Source: Rhodospirillales bacterium (lineage in GTDB: Bacteria; Pseudomonadota; Alphaproteobacteria; Rhodospirillales; JASLLV01). Taken from it: a stretch of 34,900 nt of DNA. Position numbers and translations under genes: made by a program. How positions within the stretch are numbered: the first letter of the stretch is position 1; each line of letters opens with the position of its first letter. The DNA lies in the NCBI GenBank assembly GCA_030746935.1, contig JASLLV010000007.1, positions 1-34,900 of the forward strand. The letters run 5' to 3'. Under the pieces are notes generated by a model. The model was not told where the DNA came from and did no database searches. It was given only the letters and a program-made list of their open reading frames with translations. Shown here one piece after another: positions 1 through 8,800 of the stretch.

Positions 1-559
1 GATCGCGCGCCAAGCTGCGCATGTAGGCACCCTTGCCCGCGCAGACGTCAAACTCGGCATGGTCGACGTCGAGAACGCGCGACAGCTTGAGCGATTCGAT
101 GCGCACGATCCGCGGCTCGAGCTTGACCGACTCGCCGGCGCGCGCCAGGTCGTACGCCCGCCGGCCGCCCACCTTGATGGCCGAGAAGACGGGTGGAATC
201 TGCTCAATCTCGCCCGTGAATTGGTCGAGGACGCGCGCGATCTCTTCGCGCGTGGGACGGCCCGCGCTGGTCTCGGTCACCGCGCCTTCGGCATCCTCGG
301 TGGCACGCGCCTCGCCCCATCGAATCACGAATCGATAGTGTTTCGGACGCTCCATGGCATAGGAAACCGTCTTGGTCGCCTCACCGAACGCGAGCGGAAG
401 AACGCCCGTCGCCAGGGGATCGAGCGTCCCGCAATGGCCGACCCGCGCGGCACCGATCGTGCGTCGCGCCAGGGCGACCACGGCCGCAGACGTCGTGCCG
501 CGGGGCTTGTCGACGACGAGCCAGCCGTTGATCGCTTTTCCGCCTCGCCTACGACCCAT
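1..559 (-). CDS. truB: tRNA pseudouridine(55) synthase TruB (C-terminus cut by window edge)
   Basis: TruB converts U55 to pseudouridine in the T-loop of tRNAs. I translated this by hand because the frame runs off the window and is missing from the ORF track. It starts MGRRRGGKAINGWLVVDKPRG and has the family core GHCGTLDPLATG with the catalytic Asp near residue 47, followed by YRFVIRWGEAR and IPPVFSAIKVGGRRAYDLAR, all typical of TruB. About 186 residues are visible of a family length near 300; the PUA-like C-terminus lies outside. The ATG at 559 lies inside the end of rbfA (11-nt overlap), which suggests translational coupling and fits the usual rbfA-truB order. Confidence 0.95.
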   Translation of the reverse strand, partial: MGRRRGGKAINGWLVVDKPRGTTSAAVVALARRTIGAARVGHCGTLDPLATGVLPLAFGEATKTVSYAMERPKHYRFVIRWGEARATEDAEGAVTETSAGRPTREEIARVLDQFTGEIEQIPPVFSAIKVGGRRAYDLARAGESVKLEPRIVRIESLKLSRVLDVDHAEFDVCAGKGAYMRSLARD

Positions 560-938
560 GGGCCTTCACGTCATCGTCGACGGGGTGCAGCAGCTCTTCG
601 ATGCGGCGCGCCTGATCGAACGTTTGGTCTGCATGGAAGCGAAGCTCGGGAACGAACTTGAGGCGTACGGTCCGCGCGATTTCGCGGCGAAGGAACGGCC
701 GCGCCCGCGCCAGCGCCTCGAGAATTGGGGTCCCATCGCCGCCGCCGAGGGGGACCACGAACACATCGGCTGAGCGAAGATCGGAGCTCATGCGTGCCTC
801 GGTGATGGTGATCGAATGCCCATCGAGGGCACGGTCACGCAATCGCCCGCGCTCCATCGATTGCGCGAGCGCGTGGCGGATCTCCTCGCCGACCCGCAAC
901 TGGCGCTGGCTGGGCGGTCTGCCCGTGCGTTTGCTCAT
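549..938 (-). CDS. rbfA: 30S ribosome-binding factor RbfA
   Basis: RbfA is a small KH-fold protein that binds immature 30S subunits and helps 16S rRNA 5'-end maturation. The 129-residue product begins MSKRTGRPPSQRQLRVGEEIRHALAQ. It has the typical middle stretch with TITEARMSSDLRSADVFVVPLG and the C-terminal LKFVPELRFHADQTFDQARRIEELL. Length matches the family. It sits between infB and truB as in most Proteobacteria, and its end overlaps the truB start by 11 nt. The 81-nt gap back to infB holds no gene; it only has GC-rich hairpin potential. Confidence 0.95.
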   Translation of the reverse strand: MSKRTGRPPSQRQLRVGEEIRHALAQSMERGRLRDRALDGHSITITEARMSSDLRSADVFVVPLGGGDGTPILEALARARPFLRREIARTVRLKFVPELRFHADQTFDQARRIEELLHPVDDDVKAHGS

Positions 939-1019
939 GATCCGTTCTGTTCCGGAGTCGGTCCCCGCCGTCGCCGGTCCGCGTCGTCCCGGTCACCGGC
1001 CACGGCCGCCAGCACCCCG

Positions 1020-3599
1020 TCAAAGGGTGCGCACTAGCTCCTCGACCCGGTAGCACTCGATTACGTCGCCCTCGCGATAGTCCTGGAACCTCTCGAACGC
1101 GACGCCGCATTCGGTGCCTTCTCTCACTTCCCGGGCGTCGTCCTTGAACCGCTTCAGCTGCGAGAGCTCGCCCTCGTGCACGATGACGTCGTCGCGCAAC
1201 AGGCGCACCCGCGAGCCGCGCTGGATGGTTCCTTCCGTGACCATGCAGCCCGCGACCTTGCCCACCTTGGACACGCTGAAGACCTTGAGGATTTCCGCGG
1301 ACCCCAGCGAGTGTTCCTTCAACGCCGGCGCAAGCATGCCCGAAAGAGCACCCTTGAGATCATCGACGATCTCGTAAATCACCGAGTAGTAACGGATTTC
1401 GACGTCTTCGCGGCGCGCGAGCTCGCGCGCCTGGCGGTTGGCGCGGACACCGAAGCCGATGACGAGCGCGTTCGACGAACGCGCGAGCGTCACGTCGGCT
1501 TCGTTGATTCCGCCGACGCCCGCGTGCAGCACGTCGACCTTGACCTCGTCGGTTTCGAGACCCTTCAGCGCGCCCTCGATCGCTTCGGTCGAGCCGTGGG
1601 CGTCGGCCTTGATGACGACCGGCAGCTCTTGGGCGCCGCCTTCCTGGATCCTGTCGAACATCTGGTCCACTGTCCCGCGCACGCTTGCGGCCGCCCGCGT
1701 GTCGCGCTCCTTGCGCTTGCGGAACTCGGACACCTGACGCGCGCGGGCCTCGCTGTCGACAACGACGAAGTCGTCTCCGGCAGCCGGCGTATCGTTCAAC
1801 CCTTGGACTTCGACCGGCGTTGCGGGCCCGGCTTCGTCGGCGCTTTCACCGTGGGCGTCCATCAAGGCGCGCACGCGGCCCCACGCCCGCCCCGCGACGA
1901 GGACGTCGCCGACCCGAAGGGTTCCGTTGCGCACCAGGACGGTGGCGATCGATCCGCGGCCCTGCTCCATCCTCGATTCGATAATCACGCCGTCGGTTGC
2001 GCCTTCGGCGGCGGCCTTAAGATCGAGAATTTCAGCCTGGAGAAGGATGGCTTCCTCGAGCTTGTCGAGGTTGTTCCGCTCCTTGGCCGAGATCTCCACG
2101 TTCAACGTTTCGCCGCCCACCTCCTCGACCACGATGTCGTGCTGGAGAAGCTCGGTGCGGACGCGCCCCGGATCGGCGTTGGGACGGTCGATCTTGTTGA
2201 TGGCGACGATCACCGGCACATTCGCCGCCTTCGCGTGGTGGATGGCTTCGATCGTTTGCGGCATGACGCCATCGTCCGCCGCAACGACGAGGACGACGAT
2301 GTCGGTGATTCCGGCGCCGCGGCCTCGCATATCGGTGAAGGCCTCGTGGCCGGGCGTGTCGATGAATGTAATCTTGCCGCCCGATGACAGGGTGACCTGG
2401 TAGGCACCGATGTGCTGGGTGATTCCCCCGGCCTCGAGCGAGACCTGGTCGGTCTCGCGCAACGCGTCCAGAAGCGACGTCTTGCCGTGATCGACGTGGC
2501 CCATGACCGTCACCACCGGAGGCCGCGGCTGCTTGGAGCTTTCCTCGCCGTCGTCGCGCCCCAGTCCGATTTCGACGTCGGCCTCGCTCACCCGTTTGAC
2601 GTTGTGTCCGAACTCGGTGGCGACAACCTCGGCCGTATCGCCGTCGATGGACTGGTTGATGGTCGCCATGACGCCCATCTTCATGAGCGCCTTGATCACC
2701 TCGGAGCCGCGTTCGGCCATGCGGTTGGCGAGCTCCTGGACCAGAATCGCCTCGGGGATCGTCACGTCCCGGACGATCTTCTGGCCCTCGCCGTCGGCGT
2801 CGCGCAGAAGTTTCAGTCTCTCCTTCTCACGCGCCCGGCGAACCGACGCCAACGAGCGCGCCTTCTCGTCGGCATCACTAAGGGCGCTGGCGATCGTCAG
2901 TTTCGACGACCGCCGGCGGGGCTCGCCGCGGCGCGCCGAGATACCCGGACGTCCCGGCCTCTTGCCGCGGGGACGCTCCTCGGCCTCCTCGGGCTCACCG
3001 CCTTCCAGGGACTTGAGCTTCGCGGCGGCCAGCGCCGCGGCGGCCTTGGCCTGCTCCTCGCGGCGGTGCGCCTCCTCGTCCTCGGCCTTGCGGCGCGCCT
3101 CCTCCTCTTCGCGGCGGAGCGTCTCCTCCTCTTCGGCCTGGCGGCGTGCCACTTCGGCCGCCGCCTCGAGCTCCTCGGCCGTCGGCGCGGTTTCCGGCGC
3201 CTCTTCTCCCGCTTCACGTTGGGCGTCGTGGCGCGTCTGTTCCGAAACCCGGTGCGCGTCTTCGAGCGCGCGGACACGAACCGCCTTCTCTTCGGTCGTC
3301 AAATGGGCACCGGCCGCCGCGCCGGCGGCGGCGGGTGCGCGCGCGACCGTCGCGGCCCCGGACGCCGGCGTCGCTTCGCCGCCCTCCCTGACCTCGGTCG
3401 ACTCGCCTGACTGATCGAGGGCGTAGGTCCGCTTTCGCCGGACCTCGACGGCAACGACCTTGGACCGGCCGTGCGAGAAGCTCTGACGAACCTGGCCGCC
3501 CTCGACCGTCTTCTTGGTCTCGAGCTTCTCCGGCTGGGCCAAGCTCAAGGGCTTCTTTCGGGCCCTCTCGTCCGTCTCTTGTTCCTTCGTCTCGCTCAT
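1020..3599 (-). CDS. infB: Translation initiation factor IF-2
   Basis: IF-2 is the GTPase that delivers initiator fMet-tRNA to the 30S subunit and promotes 50S joining. The 859-residue protein starts with the conserved N-terminal KPLSLAQPEKLETKKTVEGGQVRQSFSHGRSK. A long Glu/Arg/Ala-rich, probably coiled or disordered segment follows (about residues 130-230), then the IF2_N region. The G domain has GHVDHGKTS (about 363), DTPGHEAF (about 415), NKID (about 466) and an SAK motif, followed by the beta-barrel and C2 domains that bind fMet-tRNA. The ATG at 3599 fits the family N-terminus. It lies in the rimP-nusA-ylxR-infB-rbfA-truB operon, 35 nt after ylxR. Confidence 0.98.
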   Translation of the reverse strand: MSETKEQETDERARKKPLSLAQPEKLETKKTVEGGQVRQSFSHGRSKVVAVEVRRKRTYALDQSGESTEVREGGEATPASGAATVARAPAAAGAAAGAHLTTEEKAVRVRALEDAHRVSEQTRHDAQREAGEEAPETAPTAEELEAAAEVARRQAEEEETLRREEEEARRKAEDEEAHRREEQAKAAAALAAAKLKSLEGGEPEEAEERPRGKRPGRPGISARRGEPRRRSSKLTIASALSDADEKARSLASVRRAREKERLKLLRDADGEGQKIVRDVTIPEAILVQELANRMAERGSEVIKALMKMGVMATINQSIDGDTAEVVATEFGHNVKRVSEADVEIGLGRDDGEESSKQPRPPVVTVMGHVDHGKTSLLDALRETDQVSLEAGGITQHIGAYQVTLSSGGKITFIDTPGHEAFTDMRGRGAGITDIVVLVVAADDGVMPQTIEAIHHAKAANVPVIVAINKIDRPNADPGRVRTELLQHDIVVEEVGGETLNVEISAKERNNLDKLEEAILLQAEILDLKAAAEGATDGVIIESRMEQGRGSIATVLVRNGTLRVGDVLVAGRAWGRVRALMDAHGESADEAGPATPVEVQGLNDTPAAGDDFVVVDSEARARQVSEFRKRKERDTRAAASVRGTVDQMFDRIQEGGAQELPVVIKADAHGSTEAIEGALKGLETDEVKVDVLHAGVGGINEADVTLARSSNALVIGFGVRANRQARELARREDVEIRYYSVIYEIVDDLKGALSGMLAPALKEHSLGSAEILKVFSVSKVGKVAGCMVTEGTIQRGSRVRLLRDDVIVHEGELSQLKRFKDDAREVREGTECGVAFERFQDYREGDVIECYRVEELVRTL

Positions 3600-3634
3600 C
3601 TCAATCCATCTGCGCCGGCTTCGTTCCGGCCCCG

Positions 3635-4342
3635 TTATCCATTTCCGCCGACCACCGCCGGATTGGATTCATGCCGCCCGGCGGCCTGGCACCGGTACTC
3701 GAGAAGGCGCCCGACCTCGTCCTTCAGGCGTTGGGCGAAGCGTCCCGGCGCGATGACGAAGCAAACACCGAACGAACGCCCCATGGCGGCCCCGAGCGCG
3801 TCGCCCTCGAACGCCTCGATCAACGGAATATCGCGCGCCAGCGCCTTGAGTTTTTGGCGCGCGGACGGCGAGCCGTCCACGGCTGCGAACACGACGCCGC
3901 CCCGGCCAGCGTTGATCCACGCCTTTACTTTTTCGAACCCGGCCGCCGCCTCGCCCGCCCGCCGAGCGAGCCCGACGAGATCGAGGCAACGACGGGCCAT
4001 CAACCCCTCCACCCGATCGGCCAGATCAGCGGGAACGGTGACGCGCGCCCTCGCCGCCTTGGCGAACGCATTCGTAGCGCACGCCGTATTTACCACATCG
4101 CGACGCGACCTCAACCACAATCCGCGACCCGGTAGGCGGCCGTCGAGGTCCGGTACAAGCGTGCCATCGGGGGCGACGACGAACCTAAGCAGCGCCGATT
4201 TCGGGAGTCGCGCGCCGGACACGAGACACCGGCGCACGGGCAAGGGCGCGGCGGCGATGGGGCCGCTCGTGAACTCGCCCGAAACCTTCGGGTGTGGCCT
4301 CACGGCCCTCCGACGCTCGCCGGTCCTCGATCGAACAGCCAT
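3635..4342 (-). CDS. YlxR (DUF448) / L7Ae-like fusion RNA-binding protein
   Basis: A 235-residue two-domain protein. The N-terminal part carries the YlxR/DUF448 signature RRCLVSGARLPKSALLRFVV (about 37-56) and GRGLWLRSRRDVV. The second half (about 105-205) looks like the L7Ae/L30e-type RNA-binding fold (LDLVGLARRAGEAAAGFEKVKAWI, then GVVFAAVDGS). This fusion between nusA and infB is usual in Alphaproteobacteria, whereas in many other bacteria the two are separate genes. Its exact job is not settled; the position and the two nucleic-acid-binding domains suggest a role in transcription or ribosome function. It starts 21 nt after nusA ends, so it should be co-transcribed. Confidence 0.88.
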   Translation of the reverse strand: MAVRSRTGERRRAVRPHPKVSGEFTSGPIAAAPLPVRRCLVSGARLPKSALLRFVVAPDGTLVPDLDGRLPGRGLWLRSRRDVVNTACATNAFAKAARARVTVPADLADRVEGLMARRCLDLVGLARRAGEAAAGFEKVKAWINAGRGGVVFAAVDGSPSARQKLKALARDIPLIEAFEGDALGAAMGRSFGVCFVIAPGRFAQRLKDEVGRLLEYRCQAAGRHESNPAVVGGNG

Positions 4343-4363
4343 CGCGGTCCGCGACGCCCCGCC

Positions 4364-5977
4364 CTAAACCGACGGTTCCTTAGGCACGGATTCGGCGCCG
4401 GCGGCGGCGTCCTCCGGGATCCGCGGTTGCGTGCCCTCGTCTTCGGCACCTCCGTCCGGCGTCGGGACATCCTCGCCCTCAAACCAGTGCGCCCTCGCCG
4501 CCATGATGATCTCGTTCGCCTTCTCGACGCTCAGCACACCCTCGGGCACGACCTCAAGAAGCTCGTCGCTCGCGAGATCGCCGAGGTCGTCGAGCGTCTT
4601 GACGCCGTTCTCGCCGAGAGCGACGAGACAGGCCGGGGTCAGTCCCTCGATCCCGGCGACGTCATCGGAGACACCGAGTTCTTGGCGAAGCCGCGAGTGT
4701 TCGGCGTCTTTCTCGGCAAGGAAAACGCGGCCGCGTTCCTGCAATTCCACGGCGACGCTTTCGTCGAACCCCTCGATCTCGACGAGGTCTCCGGTCGGCA
4801 CGAACGCCACTTCCTCGACCGTGGAAAACCCCTCCGTCACCAGGAGGTGCGCGATCACTTCGTCGACGTCGAGGGAATCGATGAACATTTGCGAAAGCGA
4901 GCGGAATTCCTCGGTGCGGCGCTCCGATTCCTCGGCCTCGGTCAGGATGTCGATGTCCCAGCCGGTGAGCTGCGAAGCCAGCCGCACGTTCTGCCCGCGC
5001 CGGCCGATCGCGAGGCTGAGCTGGTCGTCCGGCACCGCCACCTCGATACGGTGGGCCTCTTCGTCGAGGACGACCTTCGCCACTTCGGCCGGCGCCAGCG
5101 CGTTGACGATGAAGGTCGCGGGATCGGGCGACCACTGGATGATGTCGATCTTTTCGCCCTGAAGCTCGCCGACCACCGCCTGGACCCGCGATCCGCGCAT
5201 ACCCACGCAGGCGCCGACAGGATCGATGCTGGAGTCGCTGGAAATCACCGCGATCTTGGCGCGCGAGCCCGGATCTCGGGCCACCGCCTTGATCTCGATG
5301 ATCCCGTCGTAGATTTCCGGGACCTCCTGGGCGAACAGACTAGCCATGAAATGCGGATGGCTGCGCGAGAGGAAGATCTGGGGCCCGCGCGGTTCCTCGC
5401 GGACCGCGACGATGTGGGCGCGGACCCGGTCGCCGTTGGAAAAATGCTCCCGGGGAATGCATTCGTCGCGCCGCAGCAGCGCTTCGGCCCTCCCCAGATC
5501 GACGATCACGTTTCCGAACTCGACGCGCTTCACGAGGCCGTTGACGATTTCGCCTTCCCGGTCCTTGAACTCCTCGTACTGCCGCTTGCGTTCGGCCTCG
5601 CGCACCTTCTGGACGATAACCTGCTTCGCGGTTTGGGCGGCGATTCGCCCGAAGTCGATGGGCGGCAGGGGTTCGATCAGGAACTCGCCGAGCTCGGCGT
5701 CGGACTTCCGCTTGCGTGCCGTCTCCAAATCGACCTGCGTCACCTCGTCCTCGATTTCCTCGGCCACCTCGAGGTAGCGGGCCAGCTTGATGGAGCCGGA
5801 TTCGCGGTCGATCGCCGCGCGAATGTCGTGCTCGTGTCCGTATTTTGACCGGCCGGCCCTTTGGATCGCCTGTTCCATGGCCTCAAGAACCTCTTCGCGG
5901 TCGATGCCCTTGTCACGAGCCACCGTTTCCGCCACCTGCAGAAGCTCCAGACGCGTGTAGACTGCCTCATTTTCCAT
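4364..5977 (-). CDS. nusA: Transcription termination/antitermination protein NusA
   Basis: NusA binds RNA polymerase and modulates pausing, intrinsic termination and antitermination. The 537-residue product has the RNAP-binding N-terminal domain ([38 protein letters not shown]), an S1 domain ([21 protein letters not shown], from about 135), tandem KH domains ([20 protein letters not shown] and [25 protein letters not shown]) and two C-terminal helix-hairpin-helix acidic repeats ([43 protein letters not shown]). The C-terminal repeats match the proteobacterial long form. The gene follows rimP by 20 nt. If the hairpin ahead of rimP is an attenuator, NusA could act on its own operon; that is inference. 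Confidence 0.98.
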   Translation of the reverse strand: MENEAVYTRLELLQVAETVARDKGIDREEVLEAMEQAIQRAGRSKYGHEHDIRAAIDRESGSIKLARYLEVAEEIEDEVTQVDLETARKRKSDAELGEFLIEPLPPIDFGRIAAQTAKQVIVQKVREAERKRQYEEFKDREGEIVNGLVKRVEFGNVIVDLGRAEALLRRDECIPREHFSNGDRVRAHIVAVREEPRGPQIFLSRSHPHFMASLFAQEVPEIYDGIIEIKAVARDPGSRAKIAVISSDSSIDPVGACVGMRGSRVQAVVGELQGEKIDIIQWSPDPATFIVNALAPAEVAKVVLDEEAHRIEVAVPDDQLSLAIGRRGQNVRLASQLTGWDIDILTEAEESERRTEEFRSLSQMFIDSLDVDEVIAHLLVTEGFSTVEEVAFVPTGDLVEIEGFDESVAVELQERGRVFLAEKDAEHSRLRQELGVSDDVAGIEGLTPACLVALGENGVKTLDDLGDLASDELLEVVPEGVLSVEKANEIIMAARAHWFEGEDVPTPDGGAEDEGTQPRIPEDAAAGAESVPKEPSV

Positions 5978-5997
5978 GGGTTCGAACCCTCGTCACT

Positions 5998-6516
5998 TCA
6001 CTGTTCGCGCTCTTTGCGCAACAACGCGTCGGTTAAAACCAGTTTCGCCCGCGTGATGTCGTCGATGGCAATGGCATGCTCTGTGCCGTCGATGTCGATA
6101 CGCACCGCACCGCCGTCGAGGCCCAGGAGCCGGCCACGAAAGCGCCTTCGCCCGTCGATCGCGCGGGCCGTGGTCAGCTTGGCCTCGCGGCCCGCGAAGC
6201 GCTCGAAATCCTCGGGTCGAACCAACGGACGATCGATTCCGGGCGAACTCACCTCAAGCGTATAGGAGCCGACGATGGGATCGTCCACAACCAAGACCGC
6301 CGAGATCGCGCGCGAGATGTCGGCACATTCGTCGACCGTGATCGATCCGCCGTCGTGACGCTCTGCCATGATCTGCAACCGGGGCCTTTGATCGCCGAGC
6401 ACCAGTACCCGGACGATTTCAAACCCGCGCTCGCGCACGGCCGGCGCGATCAGGCGTTCGATCCGGCGCGCCAGATCCGCGTCGAATGCGCGTGGGTCGT
6501 GACCATTTCGCGGCAT
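5998..6516 (-). CDS. rimP: Ribosome maturation factor RimP
   Basis: RimP is needed for 30S subunit maturation. The chosen product is 172 residues, starting MPRNGHDPRAFDADLARRIERLIAPAVRERGFEIVRVLV. It contains the family stretch ITVDECADISRAISAVLVVDDPIVGSYTLEVSSPGIDRPLVRPEDFERFAGREAKLTT and a C-terminal SH3-like part. The ORF track extends it to 6645, but the extra residues do not resemble RimP, and the extension would read through a strong hairpin (6539-6559). I therefore chose the ATG at 6516, although no clear ribosome-binding site is visible there. It is first in the nusA-infB operon, with a plausible promoter at 6616-6645. Confidence 0.93.
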   Translation of the reverse strand: MPRNGHDPRAFDADLARRIERLIAPAVRERGFEIVRVLVLGDQRPRLQIMAERHDGGSITVDECADISRAISAVLVVDDPIVGSYTLEVSSPGIDRPLVRPEDFERFAGREAKLTTARAIDGRRRFRGRLLGLDGGAVRIDIDGTEHAIAIDDITRAKLVLTDALLRKEREQ

Positions 6517-6530
6517 TGGCGGCTTCGAGC

Positions 6531-6559
6531 AAAATAAAGGGTGGGCCGCCGGCCCACCC
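6531..6559 (-). terminator. Intrinsic-terminator-like hairpin in the rimP leader
   Basis: Read on the minus strand, GGGTGGGCC-GGC-GGCCCACCC forms a perfect 9-bp GC-rich stem with a 3-nt loop, followed at once by TTTATTTT. The T-rich side lies only toward rimP, so the signal acts on minus-strand transcription. It ends about 14 nt before the rimP ATG and lies downstream of a plausible promoter, so it should be a premature terminator (attenuator) rather than the end of an upstream unit. A rimP-leader attenuator family is known in other bacteria; membership here is not tested. Confidence 0.72.
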
Positions 6560-6615
6560 TCGTCCATTCCGATCATCAAGGGCGACATTCGTAACGCAGC
6601 ATCTGCGCCACAACA

Positions 6616-6645
6616 AATATATACTCCGATCCGCGCCGAATACAA
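6616..6645 (-). promoter_or_regulatory. Putative sigma70 promoter for the rimP-nusA-infB operon
   Basis: On the minus strand TTGTAT (6640-6645) is followed 16 nt later by TATATA (6618-6623), or 18 nt later by TATATT (6616-6621). AT-rich sequence stands out in this GC-rich spacer. Predicted start is near 6609, which gives a leader of about 90 nt that contains the terminator-like hairpin. Confidence 0.55.
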
Positions 6646-6773
6646 GGGAGCCGTTCGTCGGCCGGGCGGCCGAGTTTTGCGCGTTTCCAGCCGTCGCGGC
6701 CGCGGCTACGGCGAGATCGCATTCCACTCGCTTGGAATTGCACCCCCGGCACCGGCTTAACGGGTAAGGCGCC

Positions 6774-6911
6774 TAGACCCGATCGCGGTCGATCGGAGCC
6801 GCGATGCGTTTCGATCAAACGCGCCGACCCGCTCGAACTCCATGGTGGCGACCAGAATTGCGCGGTCTGTGAATCGCGGTTAGCGGTTCCGATCGACCGC
6901 GATCGGGTCTA
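6774..6911. repeat. 138-bp palindromic element with 24-bp perfect inverted ends
   Basis: The left arm TAGACCCGATCGCGGTCGAT (6774 onward, 24 nt to 6797) is the exact reverse complement of 6888-6911. Pairing can continue, since CCGCGAT (6799-6805) matches ATCGCGG (6873-6879). An inner hairpin GCGTTT-CGATC-AAACGC lies at 6806-6822. The right arm contains the trmB stop codon (TAG at 6909-6911). TA sits at both outer ends, as expected for a miniature element with TA target duplication, but a REP-like or purely structural palindrome is equally possible. No second full copy was found in this window. Confidence 0.6.
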
Positions 6912-7628
6912 AGCGCGCGGCCGGCGCACGAACCGCAAGTGCACGCACGCGCGCCCCTGGCGTTCGGCCTTGGCCTCGTAGCGGGTCACGATCGCGTCGC
7001 CGGGACGGCGCCAGTCCGCGCGCGTCCGGGCGGTCCACGCAAAACGCGCATCCCGGCCCACGACGTCGAGGGTCTGGCGCACGTATTTGGCATGATCGCT
7101 CGCGAACCGGAGCTCCGCTCCGTCGCGCATGATACGGGCGAGGGCATCCAGGTTCTCGGCCGAGACGAAGCGGCGGGCGGCGTGGCGTGTCTTGGGCCAG
7201 GGATCGGGGAAAAGAACGAAAACCCGACCGACGCTCGCGTCCGGAAGCCGCCTCATCAACAGGCGGGCATCATCGTCGAAGATGCGGATGTTCATAATTT
7301 CGTCTTGCGCCATACGGGCGAGCAGCGCCGCAATTCCGTTGACGAACACCTCGCATCCGATGAGTCCGACGTCGGGATTCGCGCGCGCTTGGGCGGCTAA
7401 GTGTTCGCCCGATCCGAAACCGACCTCGAGCCACAACTCGCGGACGGGCCAGGAAAACAGGGTGTCGGTCCGGATGGAACCGGATTCGGGCACCGCCAGG
7501 CGCATCACGGGCAACATGTCTGCGATCAGCTTTCGGCGTCCGGGGCGAAGACCGTGCCCGCGCCGGCGCCCGTACAACCACCCGTGCGATCGAGTATCCG
7601 GCGATGCGTCCCGCTCGCGGCCGCTCAA
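6909..7628 (-). CDS. trmB: tRNA (guanine-N7-)-methyltransferase TrmB
   Basis: TrmB methylates G46 of tRNA to m7G using SAM. The product contains [17 protein letters not shown] near the N-terminus, the SAM-binding [28 protein letters not shown] and the family motif [20 protein letters not shown]. The ORF track extends far into metK in another frame, so the start had to be chosen. A TTG at 7626-7628 overlaps the metK stop (TTGA), giving 239 residues beginning [22 protein letters not shown], close to the usual length. A second in-frame TTG at 7577 directly before YGRRRGH is the alternative. The stop codon lies in the arm of a palindromic element. Confidence 0.92.
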   Translation of the reverse strand: MSGRERDASPDTRSHGWLYGRRRGHGLRPGRRKLIADMLPVMRLAVPESGSIRTDTLFSWPVRELWLEVGFGSGEHLAAQARANPDVGLIGCEVFVNGIAALLARMAQDEIMNIRIFDDDARLLMRRLPDASVGRVFVLFPDPWPKTRHAARRFVSAENLDALARIMRDGAELRFASDHAKYVRQTLDVVGRDARFAWTARTRADWRRPGDAIVTRYEAKAERQGRACVHLRFVRRPRA

Positions 7629-8800
7629 CGCGCCGCGTGTGCCGAACGCAGTGCCGGCACCAAGTCCATGCGCTCCCATGAAAACCCGCCGTCGGGTTCC
7701 GGAGCCCGGCCGAAGTGGCCGTACGCCGCGGTCCGGGCGTAGATCGGCTGGTTGAGTTTCAGATGTTCGCGGATCCCCCGCGGCGATAGATCGACGAGGC
7801 TTTGAAGCGTGTCGGTCAGTTTGCGCCCGTCCAAGCGTCCGGTCCCGTGGGTGTCGATGTAGAGCGAAATAGGCTTGGAAACGCCGATCGCGTATGAGAT
7901 CTGGATCGTGCACCGATCGGCGAATTCGGCCGCGACCACGTTCTTGGCGAGATAACGCGCGGCATAGGCCGCCGAGCGATCGACCTTGGACGGATCCTTG
8001 CCGGAAAACGCGCCGCCGCCATGGGGCGCCGCGCCGCCATAGGTATCGACGATGATCTTCCGACCCGTGAGCCCCGCATCGCCGTGCGGCCCCCCGATCA
8101 CGAAGCGGCCCGTCGGGTTGACGAAAAATCTCTCCTCTTCGCACATCCAACCCTCGGGCAACACGTTGAGCACGTGCGGGCGGACGATCTCGCGAACTTG
8201 GTCTTGAGAGAGATCTTCGCCGTGCTGGGTGGACACCACCACGGCTTCGGCCCGGACCGGCTTGCCGTCCGCGTAGGCGAGGGTCACCTGGCTTTTCGCG
8301 TCCGGGCCCAGTTCCGGTTCGGCGCCAGAATGCCGGGCCTCGGCGATGGATCTCAGGATCGCGTGCGCATAATAGATGGGCGCCGGCATCAAGACGTCGG
8401 TCTCGCGGCACGCGAAACCGAACATCATGCCCTGGTCGCCGGCGCCTTCGTCCTTGTTGCCGGCTGCGTCCACGCCAACGGCGATATCCGCGGATTGGGC
8501 ATGCACGTAGATCTCGACGTTGGCCCTCTGCCAGTGAAAACTCTCTTGTTCGTAGCCGATGTCCTTGATCGCCATACGGGCAATGTTCTCGATCCTGTCA
8601 TCGGGGATCGGTTCTCGCCCGCGGACCTCGCCGGCGATGACGACGCGGTTGGTGGTGCACAGGGTCTCGACGCCGACGCGCGCATGGGGATCGGCCGTGA
8701 GGTAGGCATCCACGATCGCGTCGGAAATGCGGTCGCAGATCTTGTCGGGGTGCCCTTCGGAGACGGATTCGCTCGTGAACAGATACTCGCCGTTCTTCAC
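7625..8800 (-). CDS. metK: S-adenosylmethionine synthetase MetK
   Basis: MetK makes SAM from methionine and ATP; the neighbouring TrmB consumes SAM. The 391-residue protein begins [31 protein letters not shown] (GHPDK at 16-20). It carries the signature [12 protein letters not shown] (about 115-126), [33 protein letters not shown] and the P-loop-like [19 protein letters not shown]. Length and motif order are complete. It overlaps trmB by 4 nt (TTGA). The 335 nt upstream contain structured GC-rich sequence but no SAM riboswitch class that I recognise. Confidence 0.98.
   Translation of the reverse strand: MKNGEYLFTSESVSEGHPDKICDRISDAIVDAYLTADPHARVGVETLCTTNRVVIAGEVRGREPIPDDRIENIARMAIKDIGYEQESFHWQRANVEIYVHAQSADIAVGVDAAGNKDEGAGDQGMMFGFACRETDVLMPAPIYYAHAILRSIAEARHSGAEPELGPDAKSQVTLAYADGKPVRAEAVVVSTQHGEDLSQDQVREIVRPHVLNVLPEGWMCEEERFFVNPTGRFVIGGPHGDAGLTGRKIIVDTYGGAAPHGGGAFSGKDPSKVDRSAAYAARYLAKNVVAAEFADRCTIQISYAIGVSKPISLYIDTHGTGRLDGRKLTDTLQSLVDLSPRGIREHLKLNQPIYARTAAYGHFGRAPEPDGGFSWERMDLVPALRSAHAAR

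Larger units (their letters stand above)
6517..6908. other. Gene-free 392-nt spacer between trmB and rimP
   Basis: No credible gene is present. From the rimP side it holds an intrinsic-terminator-like hairpin, a sigma70-like promoter about 100 nt upstream of rimP, and most of a long palindromic element that ends at the trmB stop codon. The putative leader also contains an eight-codon frame (MLRYECRP, ATG at about 6603) without an obvious ribosome-binding site, so I do not call it a leader peptide. Confidence 0.6.

Noticed and set aside
4292-5848. 518-residue plus-strand ORF over nusA
   Set aside because: Antisense shadow of nusA in a GC-rich genome; no motifs.
6909-8411. 500-residue minus ORF as one protein
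   Set aside because: The first half is a shadow of metK in another frame; only the C-terminal part is trmB.
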